From assembly GCA_024223125.1 (NCBI GenBank), contig JAAEOP010001044.1, forward strand, positions 1 through 12,101: a stretch of 12,101 nt of DNA, in the 5' to 3' direction. The stretch's first letter is position 1. Every line of letters begins with the position of its first letter. Shown piece after piece: positions 1 through 7,500 of the stretch. The notes under the pieces are model-generated. The model ran no database searches and was not told the DNA's origin. It worked only from the letters and a program-made list of their open reading frames with translations. The stretch is from Chloroflexota bacterium. GTDB lineage: Bacteria; Chloroflexota; Anaerolineae; Promineifilales; Promineifilaceae. Position numbers and translations under genes: made by a program.

Positions 1-5
1 CCCGT

Positions 6-33
6 TTGACGCGGCCTTTGATTTTGCTATACT
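6..33 (+). promoter_or_regulatory. sigma70-type promoter for the glycosyltransferase gene run
   Basis: TTGACG (6-11) is followed after 16 bases by TATACT (28-33), close matches to the -35 and -10 consensus. Transcription would begin near base 40, leaving a leader of about 30 bases before the ATG at 70. This argues against the TTG codon at 43, which would sit almost on the transcription start. It is seen by eye only; no transcript data support it. Confidence 0.55.
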
Positions 34-69
34 TGCCGCGCTTTGACAACTTTAGAGCGGCGACCGCAT

Positions 70-2007
70 ATGATTCTTAATAACAATTCAGGCCCATCCC
101 GTTGGGGGTGGGCTTTGTTGCTTTTGGCGTTTTTCACAGCTATCTTCCTCCGCCTCTATCTACTAACCGACCTACCGCCAGGATTGTACCGGGATGAAGC
201 GTTTAACGGTCTGGATGCGCTGGGGGCGCTGAACGGCCGTCACGCCATCTTCTTTACCGCCAACAACGGCCGTGAACCAGCGGTTATCTACCTGACAGCT
301 TTATTTGTAGGCTTGCTGGGTCGGACGGTAACGGCCGTGCGTCTGGCGGTCGTGTTCAGCGGAGCTTTAACAACCTTTGCCGTCTATCTGTTAGCGAAGG
401 AATGGTTTCGGTGGCGGGTGGGGTTGTTAGCCGCCTGGTTGTGGGCAATCACCCTTTGGCCGGTGCATCTCAGCCGCATCGGGCTGCGTCCTATTCTGCT
501 CATTCCCGTTTTGACATTGACTTTTTGGTTGGGAACGTTGGCTTACCGACGGAGACCTTACTGGTTGTGGCTGGCGACCGGGTTGATATATGGCGTCGGT
601 TTTTACACCTATCTGGCTGTGCGTTTTACGCCCATATTGCTGCTGCTCATCCTGATTTATATGGTGTGGCGGCGAGGGACAGATTGGTTGTGGCCGGGGG
701 GGGGGTGGTTTGTGTTGGGTACGGCCGTCACCCTACTCCCTCTAGCTCTCTTTTACACTCAAAATCTGGATTTGCTGTTGGGTCGCACTGATCAAGTTTC
801 TATCTTCAATGAAACCATTAACAAAGGGAATTTCTGGAGGACATTGCTGCAACACATTGGCCGAGCATTGGGTCTGTTCATCTGGCGCGGCGATACGATT
901 TTGCGCCATAATCCGGCCGGACGACCGTTATTCGATTGGCTCATGATCATCCCCTTTTTTATTGGATTGGGTTGGTGTGCGCGGGAGTGGAAACGGCCGT
1001 CGGCGGCCGTAACGCTGCTGTGGATTGGAGTGATGTTGGGTGTCACCATTTTAGCTGAAGACACCCCCCATTTTTTGCGAGCGGTGGGTATTTTACCGGC
1101 CGCGCTTTTTCTACCAGCGCTTGGTTTGGCCTGGTTGTGGCGTTGGCCGCGTCTACCACTTGTGTTGCGCCAACTTTTGGTAGCAGGGTTATTGGTAGGT
1201 AGTCTTATTTTTACAATGCAGGATTATGCGGCTTACGGCCGTCAACCTGAAACTGCTCTTCTTTTTGAAACGGCCGCTGCGGAGTTAAGTCATCAGATAC
1301 GAGAGGAAATGCCGGGTACGGCCGTCTATCTGGACAGGTGGTTTTGGGATGAGTCATCGCAAAAAGGGTGGCCTTCTATTCCTTTTCTGGCCGATTTAAG
1401 CACGGTCACATTTTATCGTCCGGAATCTCCCATCCCGCAGCCGGCGCCGGGGCAGTTGGTCTCCATCTATGCCTGGCCATTTGGTGATTTAAGTTTTGTG
1501 CCGGACCTGATTGCTCCGCCGGCGTTGGTTTCGGTGCAAATGGGCAGTCTGGCGCGTGGCGATTTGGAGGAAACGGCGTACCCGCTTTACACGCGCTATC
1601 ATGCCGCACCTTTACCGGCCGATTGGCCGCTAGACGTTCATTTTGCCGATCAGTTTACCTTACGGCAAAGTGGGGTTACGGTGTTGGCTGAACAAACGGC
1701 GCTGGTAGATTTGGTATGGCAGGCAGAAACGGCCGTGAACCCCAATCTCGTCGCCTTTGTCCATATCGCTGACACAAATGGTCTCATCGGCCAAAGCGAC
1801 GCCCCGGTTGGGAACGGACAATGGCAGGCCGATTGGTGGCAGCCCAATTTGGTCGTCCACGAACAGCGCATTATCAAACTAACAGAACCATATGATCCCA
1901 CTCGCCACACCGTTGCCATTGGGTTATATGACGCTGCAACCGGTAACCGTCTATTTGTTTTGGAAAACGGCCGTGCTATTGGCGATGTGTGGACATTGCG
2001 GCCGTAA
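70..2007 (+). CDS. GT39-like (PMT/ArnT superfamily) membrane glycosyltransferase
   Basis: Predicted 645-residue polytopic inner-membrane glycosyltransferase of the GT-C fold, expected to move a sugar from a polyprenyl-phosphate donor onto an acceptor outside the membrane. The first loop carries a Asp-Glu pair (GLYRDEAFNG, D42/E43), the usual catalytic position in PMT/ArnT-like enzymes. About ten hydrophobic segments fill residues 10-390, with an 'HLSRIGLRP' motif in a loop. Residues from about 395 are soluble and probably extracytoplasmic. They end in a beta-rich module (about 530-640, containing AFVHI and VAIGLYD) that also occurs in the large membrane protein at 4548. I chose ATG 70 over the in-frame TTG 43 because a promoter ends at about 40; no strong Shine-Dalgarno is visible for either. 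A run of ten G (696-705) lies in the coding sequence. Substrate is unknown; the neighbouring Thr/Pro-rich surface proteins are candidate acceptors (inference). Confidence 0.85.
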   Translation: MILNNNSGPSRWGWALLLLAFFTAIFLRLYLLTDLPPGLYRDEAFNGLDALGALNGRHAIFFTANNGREPAVIYLTALFVGLLGRTVTAVRLAVVFSGALTTFAVYLLAKEWFRWRVGLLAAWLWAITLWPVHLSRIGLRPILLIPVLTLTFWLGTLAYRRRPYWLWLATGLIYGVGFYTYLAVRFTPILLLLILIYMVWRRGTDWLWPGGGWFVLGTAVTLLPLALFYTQNLDLLLGRTDQVSIFNETINKGNFWRTLLQHIGRALGLFIWRGDTILRHNPAGRPLFDWLMIIPFFIGLGWCAREWKRPSAAVTLLWIGVMLGVTILAEDTPHFLRAVGILPAALFLPALGLAWLWRWPRLPLVLRQLLVAGLLVGSLIFTMQDYAAYGRQPETALLFETAAAELSHQIREEMPGTAVYLDRWFWDESSQKGWPSIPFLADLSTVTFYRPESPIPQPAPGQLVSIYAWPFGDLSFVPDLIAPPALVSVQMGSLARGDLEETAYPLYTRYHAAPLPADWPLDVHFADQFTLRQSGVTVLAEQTALVDLVWQAETAVNPNLVAFVHIADTNGLIGQSDAPVGNGQWQADWWQPNLVVHEQRIIKLTEPYDPTRHTVAIGLYDAATGNRLFVLENGRAIGDVWTLRP

Positions 2008-2026
2008 AAGTGGGCAAGTCTGCAAG

Positions 2027-2058
2027 TCACCCCTTCACCTTATCACCCCTTCACCTTG
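2027..2058 (+). repeat. two tandem copies of a 16-bp unit
   Basis: TCACCCCTTCACCTT(A/G) occurs back to back (2027-2042, 2043-2058), preceded by an 8-bp doublet GCAAGTC(T/A). It lies in the 105-base gap after the glycosyltransferase stop. No gene or terminator is seen in this gap. Confidence 0.7.
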
Positions 2059-2112
2059 TCAGGAAACCGTCTACTAATCGTGGTTGTGCAAATGAGGGGA
2101 CGCGGGTAAAAC

Positions 2113-2997
2113 ATGGGCATGAGATGCTTGAGGGTAATCATCCTGTTGAATATTGGCCTGTTTGCTGGGCTGATGATTTGTTGGCAGAGTCAGCCGATTC
2201 TGGCTCAAGAATTGCCGACATCTACGCCGGATGCCGAAGGGATCATTTACGATATTGTGCAGTCCAACGATACCTTGTGGGCTATCGCTGCTCGTTCGGG
2301 TCTGAGTCTGCAAGAATTGTTGGATTTGAACGGTCTCAGTGAAGAGGATTTTATTCAGCCGGGGCAGAAGTTGATTATCGGGTATGGCACGGTGGAACCG
2401 ACAGCCACGCTAGATATTCCCGTCCCGCCTACGCCAACACTGGCTCCACCCACACCGTTGCCGCCCACGTCTACGCCGCCGCGCACGGCCGTCTGCCTGA
2501 GCGCCTTCACAGACCAGAACAGCAATTCCGTTCAAGACGCGGCTGAACCATTACAAGCGGCCGTCGCTTTTACCGTTTTCACCAATGAAGCGGTGATAGC
2601 AAATTATGTAACCGATGGCCTTTCGGAGCCGTTTTGTCTGGATGTAGAACCGGGCAATTACCAGATTACCCGCTCCACTGCTCCTGGGGAAACCTTAACC
2701 AGCAGTGGCAACCAGGGCATTATTTTGAATCTAGGAGATGTCATTCATCTTTCGTTTGGTGGCTTGATTGTAAGTGGGATTGGAGAGGAGGCGGCGCCAG
2801 AAACGGCCGTGACCCTTCCCTCCGATGGCTATCCCCTACTTGTTGGTTCGGAAGTGACGCCATCGCCTGTGCCCACGACGGCCGCTGCACCCTCATCCCC
2901 AGATGAGACAATTAGCCTGATCCCCTTAATTGTTGTTATTATTGGAGGCTTGTTGTTAACAATCGGCGTCATTGTTTTTCTAAGGACGCGATCTTAA
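2113..2997 (+). CDS. secreted LysM / SdrD-B-like surface protein with C-terminal membrane anchor
   Basis: 294-residue protein exported by an N-terminal signal peptide (hydrophobic 6-24, likely cleavage after ILA-31). Residues 46-90 form one LysM domain (starts YDIVQSNDTLWAIAARSGLS, ends IQPGQKLIIG), a fold that binds peptidoglycan or other GlcNAc-type glycans. Residues 95-123 are a Pro/Thr-rich spacer. Residues 126-220 resemble the SdrD B / Cna-B-like beta-sandwich, with an Asp/Asn loop (DQNSNSVQDAAEP) like the calcium-binding loop of that family but less canonical. A single hydrophobic helix (268-290) and basic tail (RTRS) would anchor it in the membrane. A purine-rich GAGGGGA (2094-2100) precedes ATG 2113; ATG 2119 is an in-frame alternative. 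It shares the spacer/SdrD-B/TM plan with the next gene, suggesting paralogous surface proteins served by the flanking glycosyltransferases. Confidence 0.85.
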   Translation: MGMRCLRVIILLNIGLFAGLMICWQSQPILAQELPTSTPDAEGIIYDIVQSNDTLWAIAARSGLSLQELLDLNGLSEEDFIQPGQKLIIGYGTVEPTATLDIPVPPTPTLAPPTPLPPTSTPPRTAVCLSAFTDQNSNSVQDAAEPLQAAVAFTVFTNEAVIANYVTDGLSEPFCLDVEPGNYQITRSTAPGETLTSSGNQGIILNLGDVIHLSFGGLIVSGIGEEAAPETAVTLPSDGYPLLVGSEVTPSPVPTTAAAPSSPDETISLIPLIVVIIGGLLLTIGVIVFLRTRS

Positions 2998-3032
2998 AGA
3001 CCCTAAGGATTTCGGAAAACCCTTAGGGTCTT
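2997..3032 (+). terminator. 12-bp perfect hairpin after the LysM gene, weak U-tract
   Basis: AAGACCCTAAGG (2997-3008) pairs perfectly with CCTTAGGGTCTT (3021-3032) across a 12-base loop, beginning at the stop codon. Only two T follow on the + strand, so it may be a weak terminator, a processing site or an mRNA 3'-end stabiliser rather than a full intrinsic terminator. Confidence 0.55.
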
Positions 3033-3057
3033 ACCATATAAATTGAAGAGAGAAGAT

Positions 3058-3160
3058 CATTGTCGTTAACTTAAGACCTCGCAGGTTTCCAAAATGATCT
3101 ACGCCCCTCTGAGGTTTTGCGTTAAAACCTGCGAGGTCTTCGCTTAAGTTAACACTTATG
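3058..3160. mobile_element. MITE-like palindromic insertion flanked by a 10-bp direct repeat
   Basis: A 103-bp non-coding segment is bounded by identical GAGAGAAGAT copies (3048-3057 and 3161-3170). Its two ends are inverted: each begins CAT-N4-GTTAAC, continuing into long arms (3065-3088 and 3125-3153) that pair as GTTAACTTAA/TTAAGTTAAC plus GACCTCGCAGGTTT/AAACCTGCGAGGTC, with a five-base bulge on the right arm. The middle 3089-3124 is the loop. The layout fits a non-autonomous miniature element with a target-site duplication; removing it plus one repeat copy would leave the downstream ribosome site intact. The family is unidentified. Confidence 0.6.
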
Positions 3161-3168
3161 GAGAGAAG
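3160..3168 (+). promoter_or_regulatory. ribosome binding site that fixes the start at 3173
   Basis: GGAGAGAAG lies just upstream of ATG 3173 and downstream of the alternative ATG 3158, which has no ribosome site. The first G belongs to the inserted element; the rest is the retained copy of the flanking direct repeat. Confidence 0.6.
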
Positions 3169-3172
3169 ATAT

Positions 3173-4486
3173 ATGAAGACACGAATTATGAAATTGATAT
3201 TAACGGCCGTGACCCTGTTCCTTTTAGGACAGATCGCGCCACTAAAAGCACAACAAAACCTGTTGCAAAACCCCAGCTTTGAGCAGCCCTACGGCAGCAA
3301 AGGGGAAGCCAACGGTTGGGATCGCTGGCATCACAACAGCAGCGAAGATCAGTTTAACGACTGTACAAACGGCTACCACAAGCTGCCCAATTGGAGCGCT
3401 GAATCAAACTCGTCCCTGATCAAAGATGGCAGCGCCTCCCAACATATCGGCAACCAATGGGATACCTGGAAGGCGGGCGTATTTCAAAATGTATCGGTGA
3501 CGGCAGGCAGTACCTACCGGTTCACAGTATGGTCATATGCCTTCGGCTCAAATAGCAACTTTCCCGGCCCATCAGACGGCAGCTTAAATTCCAAAGTGCG
3601 CGTGGGCATAGACCCTGACGGCAGCGGTGTTTGGAATGATGGGGATGTGGTCTGGAGCGGCAAGATTAATCCTCTGGATAATTGGCAGCAAGTCAGCCTG
3701 GAGGTGACCGCTGCTGGTAGCCAGATTTCGGTTTTCACCAGCGCCAATTGGGGTGTGAAAGGGGTTAACCAATGTCGCGCTCATTTAGACATCTGGTTTG
3801 ATGCGGCCGAATTAATTGAAGTCGGCCCACCGCCGACCAACACACCGCCGCCAGCTCCAACCCAACCGCCTCCGCCGCCCGTTACCAATACACCGGTTCC
3901 GCCAACCCTAACGCCAACGTCTGAAGTTCCCCCTACAGAAACGCCAATCCCCACCGAGACGCCTGTGCCGACCAATACGCCCTCACCCGGCGGCACAATT
4001 TGCGTCAATGCATTTAATGACGCCAATGGGAATGGTATTCATGATGAAGGAGAAGGCCCCATCGGTAATGTGACCTTTACGATTGCAACAGCGACGGAAC
4101 TGGTAGGGCAGGCTGTTTCTACGGGAACATCTGACCCGGTTTGCTTTGCAGAATTGCCCGCTGCCCAATATACAGTATCCCAGATTGTGCCCGGCGCGCT
4201 GGAAATGACAACAGCGCCCAGCACCAACATTGGTTTGCAAGAGAGCCAGGTTGTGGGCATAGAATTTGGCAGCCGCTTACATTCTGACGTTGTGTCCCCG
4301 AATGCCACCGAAGTGGCTGACATAGCTAATCCTGCTGCCACAGCCACAGCAGAAACGCCAACAGATGAAGCTTCGGCCGGCGGTGGCATGAATCTATTGG
4401 CATTGGGTGGTCTGTTGCTGTTGATTGGAGCAATCGTATTGTTGGGAGCGCTGGTCTTTTTGGTTTTGCGCCAACAACGGGCTTAG
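3173..4486 (+). CDS. secreted CBM-like / SdrD-B-like surface protein with C-terminal membrane anchor
   Basis: 437-residue exported protein. Signal peptide 1-26 (likely cleavage LKA-26/Q27). Residues 28-215 look like a jelly-roll carbohydrate-binding module of the CBM4/9 type: they open with NLLQNPSFEQPYG, contain aromatic residues suited to sugar stacking (GWDRWHH, NQWDTWKAG), and close with DIWFDAAELIE. A Pro/Thr-rich spacer occupies 217-274. Residues 276-365 are a SdrD-B-like domain whose loop NDANGNGIHDEGEG closely matches the family's calcium-binding pattern. A TM helix (about 406-432) and basic tail (RQQRA) anchor the protein. I chose ATG 3173 because GGAGAG (3160-3165) lies 7 bases upstream; the in-frame ATG at 3158 is formed by the end of the inserted MITE-like element. 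Architecture parallels the preceding LysM gene. Role inferred: glycan-binding cell-surface protein. Confidence 0.85.
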   Translation: MKTRIMKLILTAVTLFLLGQIAPLKAQQNLLQNPSFEQPYGSKGEANGWDRWHHNSSEDQFNDCTNGYHKLPNWSAESNSSLIKDGSASQHIGNQWDTWKAGVFQNVSVTAGSTYRFTVWSYAFGSNSNFPGPSDGSLNSKVRVGIDPDGSGVWNDGDVVWSGKINPLDNWQQVSLEVTAAGSQISVFTSANWGVKGVNQCRAHLDIWFDAAELIEVGPPPTNTPPPAPTQPPPPPVTNTPVPPTLTPTSEVPPTETPIPTETPVPTNTPSPGGTICVNAFNDANGNGIHDEGEGPIGNVTFTIATATELVGQAVSTGTSDPVCFAELPAAQYTVSQIVPGALEMTTAPSTNIGLQESQVVGIEFGSRLHSDVVSPNATEVADIANPAATATAETPTDEASAGGGMNLLALGGLLLLIGAIVLLGALVFLVLRQQRA

Positions 4487-4491
4487 AGTTA

Positions 4492-4544
4492 CTTGCGATT
4501 TGCGATTGAGTGCCAGATAGTTTGTTCAATCGTAAATCGTAAAT
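4492..4544 (+). repeat. intergenic inverted repeat with G:U-compatible arms
   Basis: CTTGCGATTTGCGATTGA (4492-4509) faces TTCAATCGTAAATCGTAAAT (4525-4544). The arms pair over about 17 positions with two G:T positions, so the folded RNA keeps pairing while the DNA palindrome is imperfect. Each arm holds a doubled (T)GCGATT or CGTAAAT unit. It fills nearly the whole gap and ends 3 bases before the next start codon, so it could hinder initiation. It has no T-tract. Confidence 0.55.
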
Positions 4545-4547
4545 GCT

Positions 4548-7500
4548 ATGTTTGTCTCTCTTCGTTCTTTGACGATTCGTATCAATTGGTTTTTACTGGT
4601 TGTGGTTCTGGCGGCCGTGGCGGCCGCCTGGCCGGCACTGTCTGAATCGGGATTGCTCAATACACGGGGTGGGGGGGACAGTCCATTTTTATTGCAGCGG
4701 CTGCATCAATTGGTCACGGCCGTAAGCGACGGCCATTTTCCGGTGCGCTGGATGCCAGATGCGAATTATGGTTTTGGCTATCCTTTCTTTAACTTTTACG
4801 CTCCCCTTTCTATTTACATTGCGGCTTTGTTCCGTTTTATAGGCTTTAGTCTGGTACGTTCCATTCATCTGGCACAGTTGGCTGGATTTGTGACGGCCGC
4901 AGTGGGCATGTTTTATCTGGCGCGGCGTTGGTTTGGCAGTGAGTGGGCGGGGTTGTTAGCGACTGTCGCCTACACATTTGCCCCTTTTCATCTGGTCAAT
5001 GTGTATGTGCGCGGGGATTCTCTGGCCGAATTTTGGGCAATGGCGTTTTATCCGTTGCTGATTTTGGCGGCTGATTCAGTTGTCAGTGAGCAATTGTCAG
5101 TAGGCAGTAGATGGCGGGGAATTGCCTGGTTTGCGCTGGCTTATGCCGCTTTGATTTTGAGCCACAATATTTCGGCTTTGATTTTCTCCCCGTTTTTAAT
5201 ACTTTATATTGTGCTGCGCTGGTTGTCTCAAAAACGCCAATCTCCAATCTCCAATTTCCAATCTCCCTTACCCATTTTGGCTGGAATGCTGTTAGCCTTT
5301 GCCCTGGCAGCCTGGTTTTTTGTGCCGGCACTGGCAGAAAAAGGGTTGGCCCAGCTTGGTCCGATTACGGAAGGATTTTTCCATTTTAGCAATCATTTTT
5401 TAGGCACGCCGCAGCATCCTTTAGTGCAGTCAAGCTTTTTTTTTGATTATGCGGTTAACGGCCGTCGCGCTTTTAGTATGGGTCTGGTGCAGGCTGTTCT
5501 GGTTGGGTTGGGGGTCATTGTTTTGTTACTATGCTGGCGACGGGATGAACGACCACGGCCGTACCAACGCCTCTTCATCCTCATCAGCCTGCTCATCAGT
5601 ACCTTCATGCTGCTGCCCGTTGCCAATGTGTTGTGGGAGGTTATTCCCTTATTGTCGTTTACGCAGTTTCCCTGGCGCTTTTTGTCAGTACAGGCATTTG
5701 TGGGAGCATTGGCTGTGGGGGCATTGGCCTGTCTCCCCTGGCGCAAAATTGTTGTACCTGTCACGGCCGTACTCCTAATTATTGCTGCTTACGGCCGTTT
5801 AGAAACCGACCATCTCATTCTGACAGACGCCGATATTACCGGGGAAAAACTGGCGCAGTATGAATGGTTTACAGGTAACATTGGCACGACGGTCAGTTTT
5901 GAATATTTGCCGCACACAGTTCAGCCACGGCCGTACACCAGTCGTTGGCTGCTAGATGGAGCACGTTATGGGTTGACGGTGTTAACTGGAGAACTTAACC
6001 AGGCCGAATTGGTAAGCGCCCGTACTGTTTCCCAGGTATGGCGGGTGGATGCGGCCGTGCCCAGCGCCCTTGTTTTTCCCACCTTGAACTGGCCCGGCTG
6101 GGAAGTGATGGTGGATGGGGAAGCGGTAAAAGCACAATTTGCCCCTGGTTCCGGTTTGATTATGCTGCTTCTTGCTGAAGGGGAACATGATATTTCCTTG
6201 CATTTGGCACGCACGCCGGTACGTTTGTTGGCCGAATGGGTGTCACTGGTGGCAGTGTTGGTGACGTTGTGGTTATTACGGCCGTCAAAATGGAAGCAGG
6301 CTGTACGGCCGTTTGTATACACCCTGGCAATATTCATCCTCTTGATCCTCAGTGCCAAATTGGAGCCGGAAAGGCCGTTGAGTGATGATGATTTGACCTG
6401 GGATTTTGAGGAGATGGCCTATCTGCATCATGATGTGGCCGGTGTGCCTTTTAGCAATGGGCTGACCTTACGCGATTATCAGTATGATCTGGAAACCCTT
6501 TCCCCGTCAGTAGATTTGACAGTAACAACCCATTGGCAAGGTGTATCTGATCTCACCCCTGAACTGACCTTGTTTTTAACGACGCCGGCCGCCAATTGGG
6601 TATTTGATCCATCGCCGCCAATTTTTGCTTTGGCCACGGCCGTTATTGAAGATGGGCAGGCAATATTCCATTTTACCCTGCCAGACAACATCCCCACCGG
6701 ATTGATTGTGCCCCGTTTATCTCCTTCCCGCGGCCACCCGTTAACGCCTTCTGGTAGAGAACGGGGGGAAGTGTATTTACGGCCGTTGCCAATTCAACCC
6801 TCCCCCCAAGCTAATAACATCATCCCCCAAATAGATGTACGAGCCGTGCAGGCGCAGCTGCGTACTCCCACCATTTTAGATGTGCAACTAGCCTGGCTGA
6901 CTCAGGAACCACTCAGCCGCAATTATAATGCAGCCCTGCGCCTGACGGATGCAAACGGCAATTTCCTGCGTCTGGCCGACCGGCAGCCTGGTTATGGTTT
7001 CCAGCCCAGCAGCTCCTGGCCAGTGGGTCAATGGGTCAATGATTGGCAGGCAATTGACTTTCCGGAAGAAAGGCACCAAACCCCTTATGTGTTGGTGGCT
7101 CAATTGTATGATGTGGCGGCGCCGGAAACGGCCGTGTTAACCCGCCGCCTGGGTGAATTGGTAAAGGCTGATGGGGGATTTCACTTTCAGCCGACTGAAC
7201 CGCGTTTTTCTTTGCCCGATGAGATGGAACAGGTGACGGCCGTTTTTGGCAACACAATTGCCCTGCGCGGCTACACCCTTACCCAAACAAACCAAACCTT
7301 AAACATCACATTCGTTTGGGAAGCGCTCACACCGAGTAGTACGGACTATATCCGCTTTGTACATCTCATTCCGGCTCACAGTGACAAGAAACCAGTAGCC
7401 CAGGTAGACAGTATGCCCCGTTCAAACACCTATCCCACCAGCCAATGGATGATTGGTGAGATTATCAGCGACAGCCTTACCCTGAAACTGGATATCATAC

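Noticed and set aside
43..69. TTG start at 43 for the GT39-like protein
   Set aside because: It lies at the expected transcription start of the 6-33 promoter and adds only nine non-hydrophobic residues; ATG 70 is more plausible.
3058..3160. CRISPR repeat or riboswitch interpretation of the palindromic segment
   Set aside because: There is one copy only, no spacer periodicity and no known aptamer pattern; flanking duplications fit an insertion better.
3158..3172. ATG 3158 as the start of the CBM-like protein
   Set aside because: It belongs to the end of the inserted element and has no ribosome site, while ATG 3173 has GGAGAG at proper spacing and gives a cleaner signal peptide.
3836..3995. 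Pro/Thr codon-repeat region as a nucleotide tandem repeat
   Set aside because: The sequence is irregular at DNA level; the pattern reflects the Pro/Thr-rich protein spacer, not a DNA repeat.
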